Shown: positions 12,986 through 20,545 of the stretch, piece after piece
Position numbering within the stretch: the first letter of the stretch is position 1
How the letters are laid out: each line of letters begins with the position of its first letter
Virus record (IMG/VR): IMGVR_UViG_3300035072_000016
Span: 1 to 41,331 of that record
Length of the DNA stretch: 41,331 nt
From: a virus
Direction: 5' to 3' (one strand)
Program-made: the position numbers and the translations under genes
Notes under the pieces: generated by a model
Databases searched by the model: none
The model's input: only the letters and a program-made list of their open reading frames with translations
What the model was told of the DNA's origin: nothing

Positions 12986-13518
12986 GCGGCGGCGCGAAGA
13001 AAGAGGCGAGCAGCGGCCGGCCAGTTGTCATTGGCGGCCGCGAGGCGCAGGCCGCGCGGGTCGACGCCAAAGCGCTTGGCGAAGTCCGCGAGGCGCTCGC
13101 GGCCGACGCGCCGCAGGATGGCCGCCGCGGCGGCGATTTTATCCGCCTCCACGCGCGATTCGATGATATCGACCAGCGGGAAAGTTCCGAGATCGGCCTC
13201 ATCGAGCTGGTTATAGCCGCCGATGAGCGCCTTGCCGTTGCGCATGCCTTCGCAGCGCTCGCGATACCACTCAGGCGCCTCCAAGGGCGCGCGCGGGTTG
13301 CTCGGCGCGGCGAACCTCCCCCAATAGGCCCAATCCTTCGGCCGCGAGCGGCGCAACCACGCCTGATGCTTTTGTTCGAGATTTAGATCGCGCTTCGCGC
13401 CACGCGAATGAGTCAGGCGCTTGCCGTCGATATGCCAAACGGCCAGGTGCGCGTCCTGGGCAACGCCAGGCATTTCCCAATAACACTCAAGATTTTCTTT
13501 GATCTGATTCGGGGTCAT
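12982..13518 (-). CDS. Hypothetical accessory protein, 178 aa
   Basis: The start is ATG 13518, with GGAGACAGCAA upstream; the in-frame extension to 13917 is Arg-rich and crosses the promoter, so I rejected it. The N-terminus reads MTPNQIKENLECYWEMPGVA. A central segment (RSRPKDWAYWGRFAAPSNPRAPLEAPEWYRERCEG) is rich in Trp and Tyr. A helical region (ESRVEADKIAAAAAILRRVGRERLADFAKRFGVDPRGL) follows. No family recognised. It shares its operator type with 12645-12917. Minus-strand placement opposite the lytic genes suggests expression in the lysogen. Confidence 0.6.
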   Translation of the reverse strand: MTPNQIKENLECYWEMPGVAQDAHLAVWHIDGKRLTHSRGAKRDLNLEQKHQAWLRRSRPKDWAYWGRFAAPSNPRAPLEAPEWYRERCEGMRNGKALIGGYNQLDEADLGTFPLVDIIESRVEADKIAAAAAILRRVGRERLADFAKRFGVDPRGLRLAAANDNWPAAARLFLRAAA

Positions 13519-13583
13519 TTGCTGTCTCCGGTTGTTCCCGCCCTGCAAGGCGGCGCGGCGCTGCAACGCCGACACACATAGAA

Positions 13584-13608
13584 TGTGACATGTCACACTG
13601 TCCGTCAA
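13584..13608 (-). promoter_or_regulatory. Promoter with TGTGACATGTCACA operator, site 2
   Basis: TTGACG on the minus strand (13608-13603) is followed after 6 nt by the same GTGACATGTCAC palindrome (13585-13596), here extended to 14 bp as TGTGACATGTCACA (13584-13597). It controls the gene starting at 13518. Confidence 0.65.
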
Positions 13609-13748
13609 GAGGGTGCGCGAATAATTTTGCGCGAACCATGCAACCCGCACCCGCGTGCGGCCCGCGCCCGCTTCGCTGCGTGATATGGCCCCGCGCCCGC
13701 TGGCCGTCCGGCAGGAGATCGCCCGCGCGCCAGTTCGGCGGATTTGTC

Positions 13749-13780
13749 CGTAATCTCCCGGAATCGCGCCGTCCTGTAGG
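13749..13780 (+). promoter_or_regulatory. Late promoter motif, copy 1 (terminase block)
   Basis: CGTAATCTCCCGGAATCGCG at 13749-13768 is identical to three other copies in the late region. Six bases later lies TGTAGG (13775-13780), the weakest -10-like match of the four but with TA at the same offset. It precedes the terminase genes, leaving a leader of about 410 nt. Confidence 0.7.
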
Positions 13781-13834
13781 CTACCGGTCGCTCTCGCGCG
13801 CGAAGCGGCATGCGCCCAGCGGGCGGGGGTTGGG

Positions 13835-14113
13835 GTTGCAACAAGGCCTTTGAGCTTGTTGCGGCGATGTTGCAAAGATAAGGCGCTGTATTCGTGGCGT
13901 CTTATCGAGAAACGCAACTGCGCAACGGCTGCAACCTCACATGCGCGCGTATGCGAAAACAGGCGTCGCAGGACGCAAGACGATCGCTATACGCGCGCGC
14001 ATCTATGTTGCAGGTGTTGCATGTTGCATTATTAGTAAAGATATATACTTATCAATAGGTTAGAGTTGTTAATTTTCGCAACAAGGCTGCAACGTCCGGT
14101 TTTCGATGTTGCA
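13835..14113. repeat. TGTTGCA iteron-like cluster with AT-rich centre
   Basis: TGTTGCA occurs at 13868, 14006, 14015, 14022 and 14107. There is also GTTGCAAC at 13835-13842 and reversed TGCAAC at 13930 and 14088. Three copies at 14006-14028 are nearly tandem and are followed by an A+T-rich stretch (14027-14075). GCAACAAG (13838-13845) pairs with CTTGTTGC (13855-13862). The 13519-14196 stretch holds no protein gene I can support. Position suggests either a replication origin with iterons and an unwinding element, or the terminase packaging site just upstream of the small terminase gene. Confidence 0.5.
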
Positions 14114-14196
14114 TCCTCGGACTGGCGGAGAGGCGCGGCGGCGATGGCGCTGGCGCGTGGCGATTAAAAATCCCCGGATATTCCGCGGGACCGGGG

Positions 14197-14781
14197 GTGA
14201 GGGTGGCGACTGAGCCGAAAATTGCGGGCGCAGCGGCGCGTGCGGCGGGCGCCGAGATTCTGGCGGAGCGCGCGGCGGCCGAGGGCGCTCAGGTCGAGCT
14301 TTTCTCGCTCCCGGTCGCGGACCCGAGCGGCGAAGTTGGGAAGGCGCGCGATCGGGTTTCCAGGGGGCCAGGCCGGCCGGAAGGAGCGTCGAACAAGGCG
14401 ACCGTCGCCATGCGGGATTATCTCCTGCGCCGTGGCGTCCTGCCGCAGGCGGCCGTGATGCAATGGGTGCAGCTTGGCCCGGTCGGCATGGCGCGGGCGC
14501 TGTGGCAGGAGGCGGGTGCGAGCGGCAACCCTCCGCCGGATTTCATCATCGAGGCCGCCAAGCTCTGGCAAAAGCTGACCGCCGACCTCGGGCGCTACTT
14601 CATGGCGCCCATGGCTCCAGCCGATAGCGCGGGGCAGACGGTCCCCTTCATGGCGTTCCAGTTCCTGGGCAATGGCCCGGTCGATGCAACGGGCCAGGCG
14701 CTCCCACCGTGGGACGTGGAAAAACAAGAGCTTATGAAAATGACGCTCATCGAGTCGCAACAGCAGGAGTCGAAAGAGTGA
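14197..14781 (+). CDS. Putative terminase small subunit, 194 aa
   Basis: This is the first gene of the late region, two genes upstream of the large terminase. It carries GPGRPEGASNKATVAMRDYLL (about residues 57-77), a basic DNA-contact stretch followed by a helix that is common in small terminases and phage DNA-binding proteins. A helical body and an acidic tail follow. The small subunit recognises the packaging site and hands DNA to the motor. The start is a GTG at 14197; a GTG at 14203 is an alternative. The call rests on position and the basic motif, not on a clear family signature. Confidence 0.6.
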   Translation: MRVATEPKIAGAAARAAGAEILAERAAAEGAQVELFSLPVADPSGEVGKARDRVSRGPGRPEGASNKATVAMRDYLLRRGVLPQAAVMQWVQLGPVGMARALWQEAGASGNPPPDFIIEAAKLWQKLTADLGRYFMAPMAPADSAGQTVPFMAFQFLGNGPVDATGQALPPWDVEKQELMKMTLIESQQQESKE

Positions 14782-15371
14782 CACAAGATACTGATTACTC
14801 ACAAGAATGTATGTCTATCTCACCAGTCGTAAAGACAGGTGAATTCGTCCCGCTCGCAGGCCTCCGCGCCATTGCCTCGGGCCGCGACCTACCCCCCCCG
14901 GCTCCCCCCTCCCCCCTACCCCCCGAAACGATTTCCCGCTCCCCCGCCGCGGGCCTTCCTGCGCAGGAATGGCCCGCCAATTTCGGCACCGGCCCGACTT
15001 TCGCCGCCGGCCCCCTGCCGGCCGATCTCGTTGGACATCGCGAAACTGGATTGGTCGCCGCGGAACGGGGCGGGGGCGCAAGAGCGGGCGACGGGGGAAC
15101 GGGGCGGGGGCTCGGCGCGCTCCTCGACAACCGCGGCAAGACGCATGGTCCCTGGCTCGAACAGGCCGTATGCGCTCAGGCGTTCAAGGATCTGGCGCGG
15201 GCGCAGCCCGGCTGGACGCGGCTCCTGCCGATGGAGCGAGAGTCCATCGAGATGGTTTTCGTGAAGCTCTCGCGCATCCTCAACGGTCAGCCGCATTTCG
15301 TCGACCATTGGGACGATATGGCCGGCTATCCGAAGATCACTGCCGACAAGCTCCGCGTCGATCGCCCATGA
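14778..15371 (+). CDS. DUF6378-like protein between terminase genes, 197 aa
   Basis: The C-terminal part (DNRGKTHGPWLEQAVCAQAFKDL, MERESIEMVFVKLSRILNGQPHFVDHWDDMAGYPKITADKL) matches the pattern I know as DUF6378, a small phage domain of unknown role. The N-terminal 110 residues are Pro/Gly/Ala-rich and look disordered, which is unusual for this family. The GTG at 14778 overlaps the previous stop with GGAG upstream; an ATG at 14811 is the alternative. The stop overlaps the large terminase start. Confidence 0.75.
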   Translation: MTQDTDYSQECMSISPVVKTGEFVPLAGLRAIASGRDLPPPAPPSPLPPETISRSPAAGLPAQEWPANFGTGPTFAAGPLPADLVGHRETGLVAAERGGGARAGDGGTGRGLGALLDNRGKTHGPWLEQAVCAQAFKDLARAQPGWTRLLPMERESIEMVFVKLSRILNGQPHFVDHWDDMAGYPKITADKLRVDRP

Positions 15372-16873
15372 TCTCCTTCGGCTCCCTCGATCGCGTCCTC
15401 GACTCCGTCTCGCCCGGCATTCGCACGCCGGCCGGGCCGGTGTCGGAAGCCTTCATCTGGGGCCGAGAGCCGATGATGTTGCTCAACGGCCCGATCGGAT
15501 CGGCGAAGACATCGACCGAGGGCAAGAAGGTTTTCGTCGAAACGACGCGCATGATCCCCTGGTTCGAGGAGAGCGACGGCACGAAGACGCGCGAATACAA
15601 TCTCTCGATCTGGCGCGAGAAATACGACTCGCTGTGGAACGCCACCATCAAGTCGTGGTTCAAGATCGTTCCGCGCGATTTCGGCAAGTTCCAGGGCTCC
15701 CCCGGCCGACCCGCCAATCACACGATCGAGTGGGAAGACGAATGGTCGCAGAAGGGCTACGGCCGCTGCCGGCTCAACGCCATGTTCCGCGCCTTTGGCG
15801 AGTCGGCCGATCCGGAAGAGGTGCGCGGCACGGAATACGTCGACGCGCTGTTGCAGGAATGGGACCTGCTCGCCGAAGAGCTGACGATCGCGATCTCCGG
15901 CCGTCTGGCGCGCTCGCCGGTGCGCAGCATTCTGGGCCGTCCAGGCCGCATGTATGGCTCCTGCAACGCGCCAGACGTGCTGGGCTACATCTACCGGGAT
16001 TTCTTCGAGACGCCACCGTCCGGCTACAGGCTCTATCGCCAGCCGGGCGGCCTCGACGACGGCGCGGAAAACATCGCGGCGATCGGGCGCGAATATTACC
16101 TCGACATCATCGCCAAGAACCAGCATCGCCCCTGGTATATCAAGCGCATGGTCAACAACCGGCCGGGCTTCACGCGCGACAATGACGTGGTCTACCCCGG
16201 CTATGACGACGATCGCCACCTCGCGCCGACGCGGCTCGATCCGGTGAAGAGCGTGCGCGTCATCGTCGGAATCGACGGCGGCAACACGCCCGCCGCCGTC
16301 TACATGCAGGAAATGCCCAACCGCCAGCTGCGCATTCTCGACGAGATCACGACCGAGGCCTCCGGCATGATCGCCCTGTCGCGCGCCATGCTGCGGCTCG
16401 AGGCGGAGCGCTACGACGGCTGCGAATTCTACACCGTCTGCGATCCGGCGATGAACGCGGGCCATGAAACCGAGGAAGGCTCCGACCAGCAACGCCTGTC
16501 GAAGCTCCTCAAGCGCAAAGTGCATTTCGCGCGCACCAATGACCCTGAGCGCCGCATCGAGCCGATCGCCGAGGCGCTGCGGGCCAATCTCGACGATGGC
16601 CGCCCGTGCTTTCTGCTCAACCGGCACTGCAAGGCGCTGCGGCGCGGGTGCAACCAAACCTATCACTGGCATCGCGTGCGCGGCACCAATGAGCGCGGCC
16701 GCATCGCCAAGACGCCGGACAGCCATCCGCATGACGCCGCCGGCTATGGCGCGCTGGAGACGAGCTACGGCCTCGCCGCGCGGCTGGAGGAGGAGCAGCG
16801 CAAACGCAAGGCCGCGCGCGACGCCAAGGAGCGCGGGGTGGAGCGGTATAACCCGTTGAGGAGGAGAGGGTGA
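15368..16873 (+). CDS. terL: Terminase large subunit, 501 aa
   Basis: This is the DNA-packaging motor and headful/cos nuclease. The ATPase loop GPIGSAKT is at residues 41-48, a variant Walker A as found in podovirus terminases. The C-terminal RNase H-like nuclease has VIVGIDGGNTPAAVYM with a first catalytic Asp and SHPHDAAGYGALE with a late one. ATG 15368 overlaps the upstream stop (ATGA). It works with the portal at 18702-20315. Length is normal for the family. Confidence 0.93.
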   Translation: MISFGSLDRVLDSVSPGIRTPAGPVSEAFIWGREPMMLLNGPIGSAKTSTEGKKVFVETTRMIPWFEESDGTKTREYNLSIWREKYDSLWNATIKSWFKIVPRDFGKFQGSPGRPANHTIEWEDEWSQKGYGRCRLNAMFRAFGESADPEEVRGTEYVDALLQEWDLLAEELTIAISGRLARSPVRSILGRPGRMYGSCNAPDVLGYIYRDFFETPPSGYRLYRQPGGLDDGAENIAAIGREYYLDIIAKNQHRPWYIKRMVNNRPGFTRDNDVVYPGYDDDRHLAPTRLDPVKSVRVIVGIDGGNTPAAVYMQEMPNRQLRILDEITTEASGMIALSRAMLRLEAERYDGCEFYTVCDPAMNAGHETEEGSDQQRLSKLLKRKVHFARTNDPERRIEPIAEALRANLDDGRPCFLLNRHCKALRRGCNQTYHWHRVRGTNERGRIAKTPDSHPHDAAGYGALETSYGLAARLEEEQRKRKAARDAKERGVERYNPLRRRG

Positions 16874-17064
16874 GCGAGGAAACGCTGTTGAGCGCGGCGC
16901 GCCGCGTTGTTCGGTTTTTCAACATCGATATGAATCACGGCGGGCTCGTGAGCGTCGACACACAGCAGGCGATCGACACACTCGACAAGATGGTGCGCGC
17001 GACTGAGGCGTCCGCGCCGCAGGACAGGCAAATTGCGCATCAAGAATCTCGGCAATTGGCATGA
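16870..17064 (+). CDS. Hypothetical protein, 64 aa
   Basis: The GTG at 16870 overlaps the terminase stop, with GAGGAGGAGAGG upstream. The protein contains SAARRVVRFFNIDMNHGGLVSVDTQQAIDTLDKMV and is helical. Small proteins of this kind often sit directly after the terminase in T7-like phages. No family recognised. Its stop overlaps the next start (ATGA). Confidence 0.65.
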   Translation: MSEETLLSAARRVVRFFNIDMNHGGLVSVDTQQAIDTLDKMVRATEASAPQDRQIAHQESRQLA

Positions 17065-17615
17065 TCGTCCGTCCCGCCACGGCCGTCGACATCGAGCGCG
17101 TCGTTTGCAACATGCGACGAGACGATGTCTTCGAGGTCTATTCCGACCGCTTCGACAAGACGCCGGAAGCGCTGATCGCCGATTTCGTCGCCGCGCGGCC
17201 GCGCATGCTCGGCCTGTTGGCGCTGTGCGGCGATGGCGGGTACGCCATCGCCCTCCTCGGCGCCCAGCTCGTCACGCCGGCCCGCGCCGACGTGATCATG
17301 ATCGCGACGAAGGAATGGCCGGAGATCGCCGCGGCCGCAACGCGCTACGCGCTCCGCAAGGCGATCCCGATCTATCTCGGCGGCGTGCGCTCGGCCGAGT
17401 GCCGCGCCTGGGATGGCAACCACGTCTCGCGCCGCTGGCTGGCGCGGCTCGGGTTTCGCGTCGCCGCCGAGCTTCCCCTGCATGACGAGAGCGGAGCGAC
17501 CTTCCTGCTCTACCGCTGGCTCAACCCGAAGTTCACGGGCGTAATCTCCCGGAATCGCGGGGCGGCCTATGGTGGCCATGGAGCGACGCCAAGCCCGCCG
17601 GGGCCAGCGCCATAA
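17061..17615 (+). CDS. GNAT-like / T7 gp13-like protein, 184 aa
   Basis: The N-terminus MIVRPATAVDIERVVCNMRRDD is the typical opening of GNAT-fold proteins and of T7 gp13-like internal virion proteins that share the fold. A late strand-helix (YALRKAIPIYLGGVRSAECRAWDGNHVSRRWLARLGFRVAAELP) fits the acetyl-CoA side of the fold, but the R/QxxGxG/A loop is not clear. The last 25 codons run through late promoter copy 2, and the extra tail (GVISRNRGAAYGG) is probably read-through of regulatory DNA. Placement between terminase and portal favours a virion role; enzymatic activity is uncertain. Confidence 0.6.
   Translation: MIVRPATAVDIERVVCNMRRDDVFEVYSDRFDKTPEALIADFVAARPRMLGLLALCGDGGYAIALLGAQLVTPARADVIMIATKEWPEIAAAATRYALRKAIPIYLGGVRSAECRAWDGNHVSRRWLARLGFRVAAELPLHDESGATFLLYRWLNPKFTGVISRNRGAAYGGHGATPSPPGPAP
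17540..17571 (+). promoter_or_regulatory. Late promoter motif, copy 2 (drives gene-free unit)
   Basis: The 20-bp motif is at 17540-17559, followed after 6 bp by CCTATG (17566-17571). It overlaps the 3' end of the GNAT-like gene. The transcript it would make starts near 17578 and meets the terminator at 17937-17971 without any credible protein gene. Confidence 0.75.
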
Positions 17616-17971
17616 GAGGGAAGCGGCGGACAGGCTGTGGATTTGCCTTGCTGACTAACCCCCGCATCAAAAATCTAACGCTAGCTCAGCGCAGAGCCGA
17701 GGAAGTGGAAGGCTTCCGCCCTATTCGCCCGAAAGGGCAACATAGGTGAGCCGAACGGGCTGCTTCCCCGGAAGTCAAGCCTGGCAACCTGCGGGGAGCG
17801 CTTCTAGGCCGGCGCGTCGATCCGTAGGCCTTTCCCAAGCGAAAGAACCAGAGGCAAAACCGGGAGCACGGGAAAACTGGATGAGCCCGCCCGGTCGGGT
17901 TCGAGTAGGCGATGCGATGGCGCGGACCGTCGCAGAAGGCCGGCAGGATCACTCCTGTCGGCCTTTCGTTT
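17578..17971 (+). ncRNA. Candidate structured phage non-coding RNA, about 394 nt
   Basis: The unit runs from late promoter copy 2 to a strong terminator and contains no supportable protein gene after 17615. Local helices are visible. CCTAT (17720-17724) pairs with ATAGG (17742-17746), enclosing GCCC-GAAA-GGGC (17727-17738), a GNRA-capped stem. TTTCCC (17831-17836) can pair with GGGAAA (17870-17875). As an alternative, CCAG (17848-17851) pairs with CTGG (17877-17880). GAGCCCG (17883-17889) pairs with CGGGTTC (17896-17902). Several GAAA and CAAAA loop-like strings recur. I could not match it to RNase P, tmRNA, 6S, SRP RNA or a group I or II intron. A packaging, regulatory or host-interaction RNA is possible. 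The ends are inferred. Confidence 0.6.
17937..17971 (+). terminator. Strong rho-independent terminator
   Basis: AGGCCGGCAGGA (17937-17948) and TCCTGTCGGCCT (17953-17964) form a 12-bp stem with one G-U pair and a TCAC loop, followed by TTCGTTT. Late promoter copy 3 starts only 4 bp later, so it insulates the non-coding unit from the portal operon. Confidence 0.85.
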
Positions 17972-17974
17972 AGG

Positions 17975-18006
17975 CGTAATCTCCCGGAATCGCGCACCCG
18001 CCTAGA
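17975..18006 (+). promoter_or_regulatory. Late promoter motif, copy 3 (portal/scaffold block)
   Basis: The 20-bp motif is at 17975-17994, with CCTAGA at 18001-18006 after 6 bp. The first gene of the block starts at 18102. It lies directly after a terminator, so a fresh start of transcription is needed here. Confidence 0.8.
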
Positions 18007-18101
18007 CTGCTCGTCGTTCGAACCTCCAGTTCGAATGGACGAAGTCAACAACTTGGGCGCGGACGCTGATCCGGCCGCGCCCCATTTTCCGGAGAGCGCC
18101 G

Positions 18102-18395
18102 ATGTGCGGCGGTTTGTTCGGCCGCGGAGGCGGCGGCGCCACTCAGCAGATGCTCGCCCTTCAGGCGATCCAGCAACAGCAGATGGCGGATCAGCAGGCG
18201 GCGGCGGCGCAACAGGCGCGCACCAGCGCGGCGGCCTCGATCGCACAGGCCAATCTCGACACGGAAAGCTCACGCGTCGCCGCCGAGAACCGCTTGCGCC
18301 GCGCCAATATGGCGCAGGGCTTCACCGCCTCCATCCTCGGCGGCGGCCAGATGGGCGCGCCGGGCGTCGGCGTCAAGTCGCTGTTCGGACAGTAA
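18102..18395 (+). CDS. Small Gln/Ala-rich virion-type protein, 97 aa
   Basis: The product opens MCGGLFGRGGGGATQQMLAL, then has a Gln/Ala-rich helix (about residues 17-70) and a Gly-rich end (GFTASILGGGQMGAPGVGVKSLFGQ). CGGAGAGCGCC precedes ATG 18102. The MCG-type start and helical, small-residue build resemble internal virion protein gp14-like sequences such as that at 27459 (MCVSPVQG). The role is unknown. It is the first gene after late promoter copy 3. Confidence 0.65.
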   Translation: MCGGLFGRGGGGATQQMLALQAIQQQQMADQQAAAAQQARTSAAASIAQANLDTESSRVAAENRLRRANMAQGFTASILGGGQMGAPGVGVKSLFGQ

Positions 18396-18414
18396 CCCAA
18401 CAGGAGAGAAGCCA

Positions 18415-18702
18415 ATGGATTTCGGTGATGCAATTCGCGCATTGAAGGCAGGCAAGCGCGTCGCTCGTGAGGGCTGGAATGGAAAGGGCATGTGGCTGTC
18501 GCTGAGCGGAGACGCCCCCCGCAAGATCAGCTCTGACAAATTTTGGTCGAAGAACAACGCGGCCTATGCAGACGAACAATTCGACCAATGCGCGGTCGTG
18601 CTGCCCTGCATCACCATGAAAACCGCGACTGGCGAAATCCTCATGGGCTGGAACGCTTCGCAACCCGACATGCTCGCCGAAGACTGGGCTGTGGTCGAGT
18701 AA
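18415..18702 (+). CDS. DUF2829 / Tad2-like protein (Thoeris anti-defence family), 95 aa
   Basis: The protein begins MDFGDAIRALKAGKRVAREG and continues WNGKGMWLSL, then carries PCITMKTATGEILMGWNASQPDMLAEDWAVVE. This is the full signature of DUF2829, whose members include Tad2, shown to neutralise the Thoeris defence by sequestering its cyclic ADP-ribose signal. The WNGKGM and WxASQxDMLAEDW motifs are intact, so signal binding is plausible. It is encoded between a small virion-type gene and the portal, overlapping the portal start (TAATG), so it is made late and at virion-gene levels. Other DUF2829 members have no tested function. I am sure of the family and moderately sure of an anti-defence role. 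Confidence 0.88.
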   Translation: MDFGDAIRALKAGKRVAREGWNGKGMWLSLSGDAPRKISSDKFWSKNNAAYADEQFDQCAVVLPCITMKTATGEILMGWNASQPDMLAEDWAVVE

Positions 18703-20315
18703 TGCCCTCCAATTCCGACATCCGCAAACGCCACGGCGCGATGAAGGATCGCCGCCGCAAGGAGGAGCCGCAGTGGCGCGAGATCGCCGAGCTGCTCCGC
18801 CCGGAGTGTGCGGATATCGGAACGCAGGGCGCCAAGCGCACGCGCATCGCCGACGACATCTTCGACTCGACACCCTTGCAGGCGCTCGAACAATATGTCG
18901 GCGGCCTCTTCTCGCAATCGACCAATCCGGCCGATCGCTGGTTCGAGCTCGGCATTTCCGACGATGATCTCAAGGCCTGGGGGCCGGTGAAGGATTATCT
19001 CTGGAACTACACCCAGCTCGTCTACTCGTCCTTTTCCCCGGCCGTATCGGCTTTTTACGCCATGGTGCCGTCGAGCTACGCCGATCTCGGCGCTTTCGGC
19101 CTCGGCAGCGGCTACAGCGATCTGCCGCAGGGCGCGAACCGCTTCACGGATGTCTGCGTCCCCCTCGATGAAACCTACGTCGAGACGGATCAGATGGGTT
19201 TTCTCACCCGCTTCCATCGCGAGTTCTGCTGGAAGGGCGAGATGCTCAAGCGCGAGTTCGGCGAGGCCGCCGAGGCGCTCGACGAGGCCCGCGATTACTC
19301 GATCATCCACGCCGTCTTCGAGAACGAAGATTACACGCCCGGCCGCATCGGTCCGAAGGGCATGCGCTGGGCGAGCGTCTATTGCTGCGCGGACAATACG
19401 TCCGACAATTTCCGGGTCGAGAAGGGCTATTACGAAATGCCCTATTGGTCGATCCCCTGGACGTTGCGGCCGGGCCGCTATCCCTCCGGGCCCGGCCATC
19501 TCTCCCGCGCCGACGTCAACATGCTCAACGAGATGGAGCGCTCGCATATCGTCGCGGGTCAGTTCGCGGCGGAAGGCCTCTACATCGGCTGGGATGAATC
19601 GACAATCACCGCCGCTGACATCGTGCCCGGCCGCGTGCTGCATGGCGGCTTGAACGAAAACGGCAAGCAGCTGCTCCAGCGCGTCGAGCTGGGGAACGAT
19701 CTGCGCCTCTCCATGGCGCAAAGCGAGCAGCGCCGCTCCGCTATTCGCGAGGCCTTCCTGTTCTCCATCATGCAGCTCGTGAACCGGCCGCAGATGACGG
19801 CGACGGAGTTCCTGGGCTTCAAGGAGGAGCAGCTGCGCCTGATGGGTCCGAATCTCGGGCGCATCCACTCTTACGGCCTGTCGCCGCTCATCGCGCGCCG
19901 CGCCCGGCTCCTCGCCCGCGCCGGCATGGTGCCGCCGCCGCCGCGCGAGCTGGCGGGCCATTCAATCGAGGTCTCCTTCACTTCGCCGCTCGCCAAGGCG
20001 CAGAAGGCGGCGCAGGCGCGCGCCATTTTGCAGGTCGGCAATCAGGTCATCATGTGGGGCCAGGCAAACCCCGCCGCGCTCGACAAGTTCAACTTCGACA
20101 AGGCGACCGATTATCTCGCTGATGGCTATGGCGTCATGCCCGGCGTCATCAACACGGATGACCAGGTCGCCGCGCTGCGCCAGGCGCGCGCCCAGCAGCA
20201 ACAGCAACAGGTCGCGGTCGAACAGGGCGCGCAGCTTTCGAAAATCTACGCGGACGTCGCCCACGCCAATCAGGCGCAGACGCGCTCGCAGCAACGCACG
20301 GAGAATGTGGCGTGA
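18702..20315 (+). CDS. Portal (head-tail connector) protein, 537 aa
   Basis: The protein has an opening SDIRKRHGAMKDRRRKEEPQWREIAELL, then DIFDSTPLQALEQYVGGLFSQSTNPADRWFELG and LDETYVETDQMGFLTRFHREF, typical of the Bbp21/T7 gp8-like head-tail connector family. It forms the dodecameric ring through which DNA enters and leaves. The C-terminal QRARAQQQQQQVAVEQG-type region is low complexity and helical. ATG 18702 overlaps the Tad2-like stop. An in-frame extension to 18543 reads the upstream gene in the wrong frame. Confidence 0.93.
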   Translation: MPSNSDIRKRHGAMKDRRRKEEPQWREIAELLRPECADIGTQGAKRTRIADDIFDSTPLQALEQYVGGLFSQSTNPADRWFELGISDDDLKAWGPVKDYLWNYTQLVYSSFSPAVSAFYAMVPSSYADLGAFGLGSGYSDLPQGANRFTDVCVPLDETYVETDQMGFLTRFHREFCWKGEMLKREFGEAAEALDEARDYSIIHAVFENEDYTPGRIGPKGMRWASVYCCADNTSDNFRVEKGYYEMPYWSIPWTLRPGRYPSGPGHLSRADVNMLNEMERSHIVAGQFAAEGLYIGWDESTITAADIVPGRVLHGGLNENGKQLLQRVELGNDLRLSMAQSEQRRSAIREAFLFSIMQLVNRPQMTATEFLGFKEEQLRLMGPNLGRIHSYGLSPLIARRARLLARAGMVPPPPRELAGHSIEVSFTSPLAKAQKAAQARAILQVGNQVIMWGQANPAALDKFNFDKATDYLADGYGVMPGVINTDDQVAALRQARAQQQQQQVAVEQGAQLSKIYADVAHANQAQTRSQQRTENVA

Positions 20316-20545
20316 GCGAAAAGGCGACGGGCGTGCGTTATGCCGTGGAAGTCTACATCTGCTCGGATGAAACCGGGATAGAGGCGTGCGTTCGCATCGC
20401 ATTCTCGCATCCGGTTCTCGAAATCAAACCCGATCTCGATCCTCGATCTCTGCTGGCGTCTTTCGGGAATGGTCTGCCCGATGTCGCCGCCGACTGGAGA
20501 TTCATGACGGAAGAAGAGATCGACGACTATCGGAGGGCCGCATGA
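20312..20545 (+). CDS. Hypothetical protein, 77 aa
   Basis: The GTG at 20312 overlaps the portal stop. The product (GVRYAVEVYICSDETGIEACVRIAF, MTEEEIDDYRRAA) is acidic with an alpha/beta pattern. No family recognised. Its stop overlaps the next ATG. It belongs to a run of three short genes between portal and scaffold. Confidence 0.6.
   Translation: MSEKATGVRYAVEVYICSDETGIEACVRIAFSHPVLEIKPDLDPRSLLASFGNGLPDVAADWRFMTEEEIDDYRRAA

Noticed and set aside
4009-13518. A T7-type RNA polymerase gene
   Set aside because: None of the frames in the early region has the size or motifs; the late motif is therefore not assigned to a phage polymerase.
15326-16732. 468-aa minus-strand ORF opposite the large terminase
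   Set aside because: Shadow frame; the plus strand carries terminase motifs.
17616-17971. Known RNA classes for the gene-free unit (RNase P, tmRNA, 6S, group I or II intron)
   Set aside because: I could not find the conserved cores of these RNAs, such as the RNase P GAGGAAAGUCC element, the tmRNA ends or a group II domain V of normal size.
17746-17973. 75-aa ORF inside the gene-free unit
   Set aside because: No ribosome site, low-complexity composition, and it runs into the terminator stem.
18564-19961. 465-aa minus-strand ORF opposite the portal gene
   Set aside because: Shadow frame with His/Arg/Ala-rich composition; the plus strand is a recognisable portal.
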